From Ochotona curzoniae (Eukaryota > Chordata > Mammalia > Lagomorpha > Ochotonidae): a DNA stretch of 64,000 nucleotides. The notes beneath the pieces were generated by a model. The model did no database searches and was not told where the DNA came from. It saw only the letters and a list, made by a program, of their open reading frames with translations. How positions within the stretch are numbered: the stretch's first letter is position 1; each line of letters opens with the position of its first letter. The position numbers and the translations under genes are program-made. The stretch covers positions 22,978,001 to 23,042,000 of the forward strand of contig NW_024466599.1 in the NCBI RefSeq assembly GCF_017591425.1, written 5' to 3'. Positions 26,240-40,154 of the stretch are shown here, piece after piece.

Positions 26240-26465
26240 ACAGAGATTTCCACAGGGTACTGTCATGGAGAAAGAAGCCCTTTAGGAAGATTGACCTAGT
26301 GGCAGTGTGGGAGGCAGATTAGAGAGGAAAGGAGGCTGGGAAACCAGCTAGGAGACAGCTGTTGGAACAATCCAGGCATGAGATAACTAGAGTGGAAAAA
26401 GAAAGGGCAGATGCCAAACAGTTTATAAAGGAGGCAACTGACAGGGCTGTTGACCGGCTATGGAA
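26240..26465 (-). mobile_element. LINE-2 fragment, antisense
   Basis: GGGAAACCAGCTAGGAGACA followed by GCTGTTGGAACAATCCAGGC matches the reverse complement of the L2 segment tggattattgcaatagcc. The preceding 300 bp are purine-rich and probably belong to the same relic. Confidence 0.6.
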
Positions 26466-26529
26466 AGCAAAGGAAAGGGAAGAGACAGGCTTGCTGCCGC
26501 CAGAGTTTCAGTAAATTTGTTGGAGAATG

Positions 26530-27580
26530 GATATGTCTCTATTTTTCTTTGGCCTTATTTGTGAAATTCAATTTTCTTTGTGGATCATAAAATTGTTTTG
26601 AAGACATCATTCTGTCCATGTATGCTGAGGTCAGGAAAAGTTTCTTTCTTCCTTCATGCAGTCTCCATAAATGAAGCGCTGTTTGTCCATGCTCTTGATT
26701 GCCACTGCTTGTGTTAAAGCTCACTGGGACCATTTTGATTCAAAGCAACAGGCAGGGCAGAGGCCTAACGGAGCTGTAGGATGAACTCAATCGGTTTTAC
26801 TCTTAATTCAGAGAAGTTTGTGCAGTAGGCCTTGCAGACACTGTCTAGTCTTCCAGCCAAGGAATTTTACTTTCCCTTGTAGGGGTTCTTGCCTAGTGTT
26901 TTCCTTTTGATGCATTCTTTTTCTTGCAGGTGGCTAAATAGATTTTTTTTGTAGAGGTGAGCTGTAACCATCCTTCATCCTTGTCCTTTTACTCTTTCCT
27001 CTGCTGCTGCCAGCAGATTTTGACTCGTGAGATTCTGTGCTTCTCAAAAGAATCTTACTCAGGCCTTGAAGTGTCCCATTGTCTCTGTTATTACAAACTT
27101 CTTCATCAAGTGCTTTCTCCCTAGTTTCTTTTAATTTCTGTTATGTCTCATGTCCCTTCAATCCATTTTGTATATAGCATTCACAATATAATATCTCTAC
27201 CATAATGGGTTTGGCAAAAAAGGGAGTCTTTATTTCATCCTTATTAAAAAGATATACTACTCTAAAAGGGAAAAATAAGTTATTGTCAAAATTTTGAGGT
27301 CAGGAAATTATGATTACAGAATAAAAGGACATACAGACCAGAAAAAAGATCATCTCCATGGTATGGGTTACTACTGTTAAGTTCTTTTCGATTAAAATAA
27401 CTTCACCCCTACTCCCTGATGGATGGGAGAACTGAGGAGTCTCTGGGCACCACTGTTCAAGATAGTTGTTGTCGTGTGGGAGGGAGAAGAGAAAGGGAAG
27501 CAAAAAGCCCATAGAATCTACATATGGCTGAGTTTGAAGAATTGCTTTGAATTCTCTTTTTATTTTTGTAAGAGGAGTTT
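26530..27580. other. intronic stretch, nothing firmly recognised
   Basis: No exon; AT-rich. No CSINE between 25600 and 27580. Confidence 0.45.
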
Positions 27581-27584
27581 TTCG

Positions 27585-27882
27585 TTTTGTTTTAAGACTT
27601 GTTTATTTTCTTTTGAAAGATTTACAGAGAAAGAGCTTCCCTCCCCAAATGGATGCAATGGCCAGAGCTGAGCCAATAAAAAGGCGAGAGAAGCCAGGAG
27701 CTTCCTCCAGGTCTCCCATGTGGGTGCGGAGTCCAATGCTTTGGACCATCTTCTGTTGCTTTTCCAAACCACAAGTAGCGAACTGAAGGGACACGGAGCA
27801 GCCAGTACACAGAAACTAGTGTCCATATGGGATGCTGGCCCTTGCGGGTGGAGGCTTAGCCAGTTGAGCCATTATGCTGGCT
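27585..27882 (-). repeat. CSINE with target-site duplication
   Basis: Flanks GTAAGAGGAGTTTTT (about 27569) and GTAAGAGGAGATTTT (about 27884). Antisense full order; the head ends CCATTATGCTGGCTC. Confidence 0.9.
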
Positions 27883-28051
27883 CTGTAAGAGGAGATTTTT
27901 AATAATTATTTCAGTTATTATAGATGGTGAATCCTTATAGTCTTTGTTCATATAAAATTGATTTTGTATTTATTTTTGAGTGGTAGTTTAGCTGGTTATA
28001 AAATTTTAGGTTGAAAAAATACTTAGCATTTATATAAATATAAATGTGTAT

Positions 28052-28335
28052 TTAGTTGGACTGGTTTTTTGGCACTGGTTAAACCATTGTTTTGTGATCC
28101 CAAATGGGAGTACTGGTTGGAATCGTGGCTGGACTGCTTCTTATCTAGCTTCCTGCTAATGTACTTGAGAAGACGCATGGGCGGGAGACCCAGATGGAAT
28201 TTCTGGCTCCTGGTTTTGACCTGGTTTATCCCTGGCTATTGGCATTTGAGGAGTGAACCAACAGATGGACAGTCTCTTTCTCTTCCTCTTTTTCTGTTTT
28301 TCTGTATTTCTGTCTTTCACAGAAATACTTTGTGT
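28052..28335 (+). repeat. old CSINE
   Basis: TTGGCACTGGTTAAACCATT, CTAGCTTCCTGCTAATGTAC and GTGAACCAACAGATGGACAG in order. Confidence 0.75.
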
Positions 28336-28339
28336 GCAT

Positions 28340-30235
<1,896 letters not shown>

Positions 30236-30237
30236 TA

Positions 30238-30562
30238 TTGGGCTGGGCACCATGGCATAGTAGGCTTAGCCTCTGCCTGTGGCGGCAACTTCTCACATGT
30301 CCCATGTGGGGATCCAGCTCCTTGCTCATGGCCTGGGAAAGCAGTGGAGGGTGGCTCAGATTCTTGGTACTCTGCACCCATGTGAGAGACCCAGAAGCTC
30401 TTGGCTTTGAATCAGCTCAACTCCAGTTTTGAGGCCATTTGGGAGGTGAACTGTGGATAAAAGAATTCTCTTCTTCCCTCTCCTTCCTTCCCTGCCTCTC
30501 CTTCTCCCTCTCTCTGCTTCTTCCTGTAACTCTGCCTTGCAAATAATCTCTTCATAAAATTT
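30238..30562 (+). repeat. CSINE
   Basis: GGGCTGGGCACCATGGCATA to CCTTGCAAATAATCTCTTC; CT-rich tail expansion at 30470-30520. Confidence 0.85.
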
Positions 30563-30564
30563 AA

Positions 30565-31735
30565 ATGGTCAGTATCTGTATCTTAGTAATTCTAAATTTC
30601 AGCTTATTTGGACCATGTCTTAGAATTTTAGTGCTGGATTTGTAGATGGATCTTATGAACCCAACTAGATAATTAGTCAGGTTGTTTTAAAAGTCAGGTT
30701 CTGGACACTCCATCAAAGCTGTCACTTCAAGCAGAAACATTTACTCGCAGGAGTTAATGTTTAGCTCATTTAATTCTCTGCACAGCTGTGAGGGACACAT
30801 TTGGCTCCCGTAAGATGTGTCTGCCTCCGGAATGCACGTGTATCTTCTCTCTTATGTGTTTTCAAAATTCTTATTTCTCTGTCACAGAAAGTTATGAAGG
30901 CATCAAGATAGTGCTGGTTTTAGTTGACTCAGTTGCATCACGTGTGCCAAGTCTCCTTGCTAAGTCATGCCTGAGAAGCATATATTCAAAAGAAAGACAA
31001 GATGAATTGAAGCAGTTCCTGTACTGATTTCATTGTAGTGACCTACAATAAAATCAATTTCAGACCAGGCCCTTCCTGTTTTTTCTAAGTACAATAGCTG
31101 AAAAATATGGGAGAATTTTCCATAAACTTCCTTTTTATTTTTTAGTCTCCTCCTACCTCCCAGTTAGGAGTCTCATTCTTCTCTGAATGGAAAAAAAAAA
31201 ATATGCTTGTGTACAGTTAGATGCTGCTGCTGAGTTGACTGTAAATGCATGGGGAGAGAAGAGGCAGAATGCTTCATTGCACATCGCAGTCAGAAAAACT
31301 CTGGTAAAAATACTCTTAAGTGTACTTAGTTGACCTAAAATAGAGCTTTCAGTTGCTGATTTGGTGTCTTATCCCAAGTCCAATGCCCTAATATGATTAA
31401 CAACATTTGGTTAGAAATTTTTCAGAATACTTTCCTAAGAAAAAAGAACTCAAAATGCATAGAACTTGAATGCTTCAACTTAACTTTTAACTGGTTTTTT
31501 CATACATACTTCATACATTTTCATACATTTTCATACCCTCTCCCCCAGTCATAGGTTATTTTCAGCTAAAGCCACGTATGTATTCTGATGCTCATTTAAA
31601 CTTTTCAGCTTTTTTTTTTCTGGAGACCAATTTTTTAAGTTAAAATATGTTTTTCTCCTTGGAATTGTATCTCAGTTTCAAATTATAAAATAAGTTTCCT
31701 TAATACATAGCAAACTCACTCAAGAAGCAGATCTG
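30565..31735. other. intronic stretch, unique
   Basis: No exon or repeat recognised. A small tandem CATACTTCATACATTTTCAT unit lies near 31500-31535. Confidence 0.5.
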
Positions 31736-31737
31736 AG

Positions 31738-32068
31738 GGCCCGGCGCGGTGACACAGTGGTTAAGGTCCTCGCCTTGCATGCCTGAGATCCCATATGGGT
31801 GCCGGTTCTATCCCAGCAGCCCCGCTTCACTTCCAGCTCCCTGCCTGTGGCCTGGGAAAGCAGTCGAGGACGGCCAAAAGCTTTGGGACCCTGCACCGCG
31901 TGGGAGACCCGGAAGAGGCTCCTGGCTTCGGATCAGCATAGCATCGGCCCGTTGCGCTCACTTGGGGAGTGAATCATCGGACGGAAGATCATCCTCTCTG
32001 TCTCTCCTCTTTGTATATCCGCCTTTCCAATAAAAAAATAATAAAAATACATTTTTAAAAAATAAAAA
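31738..32068 (+). repeat. CSINE, youngest type, full length
   Basis: GGGCCCGGCGCGGTGACACA to AATAAAAAAATAATAAAAAT. The flanks AAGAAGCAGATCTGAG and AAAGAAACAGATCTGGG are a target-site duplication. It has the lowest visible divergence of the window's copies. Confidence 0.93.
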
Positions 32069-32071
32069 GAA

Positions 32072-32455
32072 ACAGATCTGGGATCATCTCAGATGAAGTT
32101 TCTTTGGAGATCCCTCCAAGTGAACTGCTGATCTTGGAACCCTAACCATCAAGAGACTGTCAGCCAGTGGAATAGGTTTCATTGCGATTGGAACTGTGAG
32201 ATTGGCAGCAATCCAGAACTGATGAACTATCAAAACTGTTTGAGCAGGACCCTCGGAGTGCACCTCCTGTTCAGGATCGGGGATGGGTGGGAGGTTAGGT
32301 GGGGCTTTTCCCTTTGTCACTCCCCTAACCCCAGATACAGGGAAAAATGATAATATTAGTGTGGAAACAATGGCATTACCCACTTTCACCCTGTAGCCCT
32401 TGACCCTTTGTACCCTAATCAACTAAGATTATTAAAATTAATAAAAAAAGAAAAA
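32072..32455 (+). mobile_element. probable lagomorph L1 3' end with A-rich tail
   Basis: About 380 bp, with CCCCAGATACAGGGAAAAAT, GTGTGGAAACAATGGC, CACTTTCACCCTGTAGCCCT and TACCCTAATCAACTAAG, ending in AATAAAAAAAGAAAAAAAG. A reverse-complement relative occurs at 45826-46000. The A-rich end and multi-copy status suggest a retroelement 3' end; assignment to L1 is from memory of lagomorph L1 3' regions. Confidence 0.6.
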
Positions 32456-32459
32456 AAGA

Positions 32460-32950
32460 AAAGCACCTTACACTTAGTAGTAGTTAAAATTGAGAAAAAA
32501 AGCTTATATATTTAAATTTTTACCTTCTAAAAAAAATTCCTTAGTACAATTAGATTTCATCTTAACAGGAATGTTTTGGTGAATTTAAAGTTCACTTTAA
32601 AAGTTCAGTATGTTCAGAAACCATCAAGGATGGCATTCATGTTCTTGAAACTTCCCTCCAGAAGAGGTCTTGTTAGGGGAACAATATTGCTCCTAAACCA
32701 AGCACTTTGAGAAGCATGAAGTACCGGAAAGGTGCCACTTGTTATGGCTGTTGGCTTATTTTTTGTATTGGGCATTTATTGAGGAAGTTGAGGGTATAAT
32801 GAATAAATACCTAGTGACTTACTGAGGTCAAATTGTTATTTTCAGTACTTTATAAAGAAAAATTTCAGTGTTCGGATGCAGAAATAACCATGGACAGGTG
32901 ATTTGCATGGAAAAGAGTTACCTTGTGAAAGACCTGCAAGCTTTTTTTTC
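32460..32950. other. intronic stretch, unique
   Basis: AT-rich sequence between the L1-like 3' end and the next CSINE; nothing recognised. Confidence 0.5.
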
Positions 32951-32954
32951 CTTC

Positions 32955-32998
32955 AGATTTCTTTGTATGTATTTGAAAAACAAAATTAAAGAAAGAGA

Positions 32999-33057
<59 letters not shown>

Positions 33058-33260
33058 AGAAAGAAAGTAGAAAGAAAGAGAGAGTGAGTCTACCTATCTG
33101 CTGGTTCACTCTCCAAATGGCCATAGTAGTTAGGACTGGGCCAGATTGAAGTCAGGAGCCAGGAGCTTCCCCTGGGTCTCCCATGTGGTTGCAGGCTGCT
33201 TTCTGCTGGATCAGAAATGGAGCTGCAGAAACTTTACTTGCTGCGTTCCAAAGGTGGCCC
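32955..33260 (-). repeat. old CSINE with microsatellite in its tail
   Basis: Antisense order: TTTGTATGTATTTGAAAAAC, then GT and GA runs, CTATCTGCTGGTTCACTCTC, and AAAGGTGGCCCCAGCATCTG. Confidence 0.8.
33001..33090. repeat. compound (GT)n(GA)n microsatellite
   Basis: About 17 GT units followed directly by about 10 GA units and a GAAA-rich run, grown from the SINE tail. Confidence 0.95.
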
Positions 33261-33264
33261 CAGC

Positions 33265-34485
33265 ATCTGTGTTTAGAAGTGTTGAAGACTCGCCATGACA
33301 CTGTTCAGCCTCTGACAGGTGGGACAGAATCACTGTAAGATGGCGGAGTCATGGCTGACCGGAAATCCTGGGGTTCCTGGTGGCGTCCAGCGTATCTGGC
33401 TGCTGGCATGTTTCTGTGCTTTCTGTCACCCAGCCAGTCCTGCCAAGCAATTGAGAAGTTGCCTGCAATCTTTTTGTCTTGTGTAAGAAAAATTTTACTT
33501 AGTTTTACTTTACAAATATGGGCAACAGCTGTCTTTCACAAAAATTTGTTATTCTAACGTTTGACACTGCCTGACCCCATCCTGTCTTAATTTGCTGTAA
33601 AAGTCTCTTCTTGTCTTTTTTCCTCCTATCTGCTTATAGATGTGGAACATGTCACTTTAAGTTTTTCTAGTTGTGTGTGCTCATTTATGTGTGACTGTGT
33701 CAGTTCATTCTCATTTTAATATTGACATTGGATAATTAACTTAAAAATATTCTCTCTCTCTTTTTTTTTTGGTAAAATATTTGTGATAACAAGTGAGTGA
33801 ATAAACTACCTGTAACAGGTTCTTTCTTTCTCCCTGTATCTTGATTTTGTTTAGCATATAGATTGGTAAACTCCAGGAACATGCTTTTATGATAGTCTGT
33901 ATTCATGTCTGTACTGTATGTGCTTTATTTGATCTGTACTGAAACTTATTCCTGTATAATTAGCGCCTGTTCAGTGTTACAAATATCTTAGTATATGCCT
34001 TTGTTTCTTTCCCTGAATAAATTGCCATACTGAATACTGCATCTTTTCATTCCTTATTCCTTCTTCTTGATAACTTGGCAGTCATTTTGGAAAAAGAATT
34101 CAAGTATTGCATTACTGACACTTCATTGTCTGTTTATATGCTGAAGTAAAGGGGAAGATTAATGTATTTGGAGTGCTATATTCCTACTTAGAGTTATCTT
34201 TTATTGAGCATATAATAGTTGAGACGTATGCTAAAATTCCTCATTTTAAAATTGATGAATATGAGACCCTAGAGAGCATATGTACATTGACCAGTTTTAT
34301 ATAGTTTGGAGGAACTGAAGATAGAAATCACATGTAGGTGTGCCAAATTATTCTCAATGAGTCTTGACCTAAAATCTTTGGGAAAACTTGTTTTAAAAGT
34401 GAATTTCCCAATAATTTTAATGTGTCTATGAACTATATATGACAGAGGCTTTAAAAAAAAGTCTAATGTAAACATAATGCACAAA
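33265..34485. other. intronic stretch, AT-rich, nothing firm
   Basis: No exon and no CSINE. The motif AAGATGGCGGAGTCATGGC at 33338 looks like a translation-start context, but no coding homology follows. Confidence 0.45.
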
Positions 34486-34489
34486 TCCT

Positions 34490-34710
34490 AACCATTAGTT
34501 TGATGTACTTTTGCTATTATATATTCTTATGTACTCAACACTCAGAATAGTAATGGACGTTTTCATTATCACAGAGTGTTTTCCTATGCCCTTTTCCAAA
34601 TAATTAAACTTCAACCCCTCCTAGGCAACTGTTTTGATTTCTGTTATTGCAGGTATGATTTTTCTTGGATGTCGTATAAAAGAGATTATCAGATATATAT
34701 TCTCATATAT
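34490..34710 (-). mobile_element. possible L1M 3' UTR fragment, antisense
   Basis: CCCCTCCTAGGCAACTGTTT followed by TGATTTCTGTTATTGC and GATGTCGTATAAAAGAG resembles the antisense L1M segment cagaggcaaccactgttctg. Confidence 0.45.
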
Positions 34711-35650
34711 TGATGTGGTTCTTTATGTGGGTTTACAAGGCTTTTTGTTTTGTTTTGTTTTGTTTTTTTTGTGGAACAGAGGTGGATGGTATTGTGTAGT
34801 GGGGCAGGTTGCCAACCACATTGAAGGTTTGAACAAAGGATGGCTGAGATTGACCTCAAAGAAGAAAGTGGATCTATTTCATGTAAAATGTAGCTTTGTG
34901 ATTTAGGTTTTATGTCTATTTTTTGCTGCAGCATTACAAGCTCAGCAAGGTAAACTAACAAAGCCCATCCTGTGGCTAATAAATAGTAAAGCCAACGTTT
35001 TCCTTATTTAACCTAAAAACTTTTCCACACCTGCAAGTTATTTTTTTTAATGTATGTATATATGTGCTTATTGTTGAAGGAGTGATAAAAGAAAATGCTG
35101 AACTGTCTGCCTGTGTCTGATACTGGAGTTTGGGAAAGCCAAGATCAAGGTTATCGGACAAGGAAACAGCCAGCAAATAGCTCCAACTGGAGCAGGGAGT
35201 TAGCCAAGCTGGAGAGGAGGGAAATTGCTTAATTCCTGGCCTGAGGCCTCCTGGAAGTTTTTGTAATGGGTCTTGAGGCAGTCGTATTCCTTCCTGCTAG
35301 GAAGACCTCCAGGAATCAGAGGGCCAACACCTTGTTCTTTAGGCCAAGCTTTTGCTTGGGTTGACCAGCAACTTCAAGCTTAGTGTTAGGGAAAGAGTAC
35401 AATAATGTTTTGCTCTTTGTGCAAATTCTTAAGTATTAGTATTATCATCACTGCTCCATCTGAGATGCCTTTGACTTCGTTAATCTCTGCTTAGTGTATC
35501 CTGTATGCATGGTCTGTGATGAAAATGAGAAATAAATTCACGATAATGAGGTAGAAGTTCAGTATTAGGTAGCATGGTGTCATCTTGGGTAGGAGATGCT
35601 GGGTTATTTATGATGATTAATCCTTTGTTCATCTTCTATAAGATCTTTAA
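34710..35650. other. intronic stretch, nothing recognised
   Basis: Includes a (GTTTT)n run at about 34745-34768; otherwise unique. Confidence 0.5.
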
Positions 35651-35689
35651 TAAGAGCATCACGTCATACACTTTAAAAGACCCAGTGCG

Positions 35690-38600
35690 GTGGAGGTGAT
35701 GACTCCAAAGCGCTGTTAAGAGTCCAGTATCCAATAAAACCGTCCTTTGCATGTGAAGAGATGAAGATCCATCCAAATGAACACAAATGAAGGGAGTTCG
35801 TTACCATTGGAACTGCTCTGCAAAAAATGCTCATGGAAGTCTAAGTCCTGCAAGGAACAACAGAAGTTACACGAAAAAATAAACATTTCAGCAACAGTGA
35901 AAACATGGGCAGTAATACAATCTGGTGTAGACGAAGCATTCCTATCCATAATCGGAAATGCTCTAAAACCCACCATTTTTGATTACAGAGTTCTAAATTA
36001 GGAGTGCTGAAATCCATGCAAATCTACAAAACTCCAATATTTGAAGAAGAGATACTCAGCATATGTTATTATAGTAACAATAGTTTTTAAGTCCACTTAC
36101 TGGTCTCTGTATAACTGATATATTTTGAAAATAAACTAGTTTAAAAGCTAAATTATTTTAATTTGTTTAGAATCTCACATTTTCTAAATATTTTAGAGTT
36201 TAATGCATCAAAATTATTAAAGGAAGAGATATTATATGTTTTCAAACCTTATGACAGAGGTATGCAGAGCATTCTACCCATCTGAGGAAGACATACATAC
36301 TTCCTAAGTACACATGGAACATTTTCCAGGACAGATAATATATTGAGCCACAGACCAAGTCTGTATGATTTTTAAAGGTATTGCACAAAGCTACCCTAGG
36401 AAGAAATAAAAGTGGAAAATTGGAAAAATTGCAGAAATTAAACAGCATTCTCTTAAATAATCAGCGTGTCAAGAATAAATCACAGGAAAATTAGAAAACA
36501 CCTAGGGATGAATGGAAGTGAAAACAATATAGGAAAACTTATGAGACATGGCAAAAGCAGTGCTGAGAAGGAAATTTATAACTGCAGATGCCTTCATTGA
36601 AATATAATAAAAATTTCATTTGAACAACCTAACATTCAGAAGGGAAGAAATAAAAAAATATTAGAATACTGAGATCAATGAAATAGAGAAAACAAAAAAT
36701 TCAATGAACGCAGAGTTATTTCTTTGAAAAGATGAACAGAATTGACAAACTTAGCTAGATGGACTGAGAAAACAAGAGAAGATTCAGATTATTCAAGTTG
36801 AGCATGCAAATGGGGATATGCCTGCTGACTGTAGTAAAAGTTATATGAGAACACCATGAACCATGTGTGTCAGCAAATTAGATCACCTAGAAACGGGAGT
36901 TCTTAGAAACTCAAAACTTGGTAACACAAGATTCACAAATTCTGAATAGGCCTACAGGTTGAAAGGAGATTGAATCCGTCGTGAAAGGAATCCTGCGGAA
37001 GGAAGCTTATTGATATAGTGGCTTCACTGATGACTCCTGTGAAATATTTAAAGGATTATTAACAGTATTTTTATCAAGCTTTCCCGAAAATTGGAATATG
37101 AAAGAACACTTCTGACTCATCCCTAGCCTACTGAGGCTGGCATTATCCAGGTACACAGAAAATGATAGAACAAACACTTAAAAACATTCATTTGGAAATC
37201 CTCACCAAGACGCCAGCAAACTGATCGAGCTGCATGACCAAGGGGTTTTTCTTCCTGGAATGCAGGGATGGTTCAACATCCAAAAACTGATCCATAAAAA
37301 TAACCACATTCATGGACGCATAAAAACCCTCAGGAGTATCTCATCAATTGATCAATTGATGCAGAAAAAAAATTGACCAAATTCAACACTATTTTGAATA
37401 CAAAAATTTTTTGACCATATTGAACACTTTTTTTTGCTGATTGAAAACTGTTCAGCACAATAAAAGCCATACAGAATAAACTCAGTGAGTATTGTTTGCT
37501 AGTTGTAAAATGACAGCCGTATAAGCAAATCAAATCACAGCTCTGAAACAGCATTAACAGCCAGCATATACAGAGAACTGAAACTCACCAAAGGTTATCG
37601 CTAATTTTTTTAAAAAGACAAAGTCAGATTTACAGAGAGGAGAGACAGAGAGAATGACTTTCCATCCTCTGGTTCACTCCCGAAGTGCTGCACTGGCTGG
37701 AGCTGAGCCGATCCGAAGCCAGGAGCCAGGAGTTTCTTCTGGGTCTGCTACACAGGTGCAGGGTGCCAAGGCTTTGGGCTGCCCTTGACTGCTTTCCCAG
37801 GCCACAAACAGGGAGCTGGATGGGAAGTGGAGCAGCCAGGATACAAACCAGCTGCCATATCGGATCCCTGTGCGTGTCAGGTGAGGACCCTAGCCACTAG
37901 GCTACTGCGCCAGGCCCTACCACCTATCTTTAACACGAGGAAAAGAACTTGGGAAATGACATTTCTAAAAAACAAAAACAAAACACATACGGTATCCAAA
38001 AATCACGCGAGAAAGATGTTGAACATCACTGGAAATACCAGTCAAAACTACAGTGAGATGCCACCTTTTATGTGTTAAGTTGAGAATTATCAAAAAGAGA
38101 AGATAACAAACCAGGCAAGAGAATATGGGTAAGCTTGAACCCTTGTACACTGTTGGCATGAAGCAGAAATTGTGCAGTTGCTGTAGAAAACAGTGTGACG
38201 GTTCCACCGAAAAGTGGATGTAGAACTGCCTTATAATATTACAGTTCCACTTGTGGGTATGCGATCTGGCTTCCCTCTATCTCTGGGGGAAAAAAAACAA
38301 GAAGGAAGAAAGCAAGAGCCGAAGGAGCTGTTTGTACAGCAACGTTCCCGGCCACGTGCTTCACCACAGCTCAGGCATGCGGCTGGCCAAGGATTTATCT
38401 GCAGGTGGATGGTCACCCCGACGGCGCGTGTACCGACAGGGGCTGTCAGTCAGCTGCAGGGAGAGCAGCTTTGTTCTCTGCTCCAGTGTGGATGATACTG
38501 ATGGCTTTACGAAAGAAAGAAAACAGGGCAAATACTGTATGGGGACATTCATACGACATGCACAAGAGTGGTGACTCGTGGTAACAAAAATTAGAATGGT

Positions 38601-38815
38601 ATGTGAGACTGAGAGGCAAGTAAAGCAAGAAGTTGTTTTTTAGTGGAATAAACTTTTAATTTTACAAGATGAAAAGTTATGGCGCTAGGTGGTAGAGATG
38701 GTGACCCAAAATTATGAATAGATATAATACCCTTCAATTATACCCTAAAAAATGGATTCAGTGGTGGATTATGTGTATTTTACTACAGTGAAAACCACTG
38801 GAAGAAAGAAATCTC
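35690..38815 (+). mobile_element. L1M-type LINE, decayed but spanning ORF1 end to 3' UTR
   Basis: In order: the inter-ORF region (TTCGTTACCATTGGAACTGC, CTGCAAAAAATGCTCATGG); ORF2 parts (GTACACATGGAACATTTTCC, AGCAAAAGCAGTGCTGAG-like at 36550, GAATGCAGGGATGGTTCAAC, TCAATTGATGCAGAAAAAAA); and the 3' region (ACTACAGTGAGATGCCACC, AACCCTTGTACACTGTTGGC, TACAGTTCCACTTGTGGGTA). The ORF2 reverse-transcriptase part is deleted and frame-broken throughout. A CSINE is inserted at 37606-37916. Old and immobile. Confidence 0.88.
37606..37916 (-). repeat. CSINE inserted in L1M
   Basis: Antisense, complete: AAAGTCAGATTTACAGAGAG to GGCTACTGCGCCAGGCCC. Confidence 0.9.
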
Positions 38816-38819
38816 GCTA

Positions 38820-39290
38820 AGCATATGTGTAGGTATATTTATGTATATTTTTATGATAAATGAATTCAAATGGAAGAAATATATGCTAAATATGTTTTTA
38901 TCCCAGAGAAAGATTAGTAAAGAAGTGGAAATTTACCAGATTTCTAGAACTCAGAGATTCTGAGAAAAAAAAAAAAAAGGAATTTTTATATCCTCATTAA
39001 AGAAATATGTGAGAAAATATTTGCAACAGATAGGAGAGATAAAACACTAATAATATCTTCATTATATAAAGAGTTAACATCTGCTACAGGAATGAAATGG
39101 AATAGAATAGAGGATTCAGAAGCAGATTCTGGTACGTTTGAGAATTTAGTACATCAGGACAATGGCATTTTAAATCTGTTGTGGTAAAAATAGGATATTC
39201 CATTATGTGTTAAAATAGTTTGCCAAGCCTTAAACCAAAATAAATTCATATGGAGGTCAAAAATTCAAATTGAAATTCCTTAAGTAGCAG
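38820..39290. other. intronic stretch, AT-rich
   Basis: No exon; possibly more LINE remnant, but no diagnostic blocks. Confidence 0.4.
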
Positions 39291-39297
39291 GATTATG

Positions 39298-39535
39298 TTG
39301 TAGGTATGAGAATGGACCCTGGAGTTAGCTTGGATGTGCATCCCACTTCGCTGAGTCACTGTCTGATGCCCTTGGGAAATTATGTATATATCGTGTGTGC
39401 CCCAGTTCCATATAATGAAGGCAACTTGCATGATTATTGTGGAAATTAAATTAATAATTAGAGTATTGTGAGGATTGAGTCAGGACACACAAGTACTACT
39501 AAGTGTAGCTGCTGTTATCATCATCATCATCACAA
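39298..39535 (+). repeat. MIR (mammalian-wide tRNA-derived SINE)
   Basis: GACCCTGGAGTTAGCTTGGA, TTGGGAAATTATG, CCCCAGTTCCATATAATGAA, TTGTGAGGATTGAGTCAGGA and GCTGCTGTTATCATCATCAT are in MIR order. Confidence 0.78.
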
Positions 39536-39565
39536 ATTTGAACTATTTATAAAAGACTGTATAGG

Positions 39566-39865
39566 GGCCAGCACAGTAGCCCCATTGGCTAATCTGCCTT
39601 CGGGCCCTGGCATCCCACATGGGTGCTGGTTCATGTCCCAGCTGCTCCTCTTCTCATCCAACTTCCCGCTTGTGGCCTGGGAAAGCAATGGCGACTGGCC
39701 CAAAGCCTGGGGACCCTGCACCCATCTGGGAGACCTAGAAGAAGCTCCTGGCTCCTGGCTTCAGATAGGTTTAGCTCTGGCCATTGTGGATGGAAGATCT
39801 TTCTCTCTGTCTCTGCTTCTCTCTAAATCTGCCTTTCCAATAAATATAAATGAATCTTTCTTTGT
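39566..39865 (+). repeat. CSINE
   Basis: GGGGCCAGCACAGTAGCCCC to TTTCCAATAAATATAAATGA; slightly shortened near the tail. Confidence 0.9.
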
Positions 39866-40154
39866 AAAGAATATATGAAAAATATTTTTATAAGATAGAC
39901 AAAACACTCTATCATGATACAAAACCGTACATCATTTAGGAAAAGATCAAGAAATTTGTTATTAAAACCCCTGGAGGAAGAATGACTTGCGGCCTGTGGC
40001 AGAGGGGCTGCAGGCCGCCGTCCACAGTAGGAAAGGGCTCTGACCGGGAGATGCAGTTATTTCTTGCTTCCCAAACTAAAAGTGGAAAACAGTTACTAGG
40101 AGCTAAAGAAGTGCTCTGGAAAGTTGGTTTCAGTGTTTGAAATGTCGTAATGAT

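Noticed and set aside
33338..33560. AAGATGGCGGAGTCATGGC, a Kozak-like start context
   Set aside because: The following frame has no recognisable homology and there is no CpG-rich promoter around it.
35777..36001. Open frame of 74 codons that looked protein-like (KKCSWKSKSCKEQQKLHEKI)
   Set aside because: The DNA matches the inter-ORF/ORF1-end region of L1M in order with neighbouring L1 blocks, so it is a LINE relic, not a host gene.
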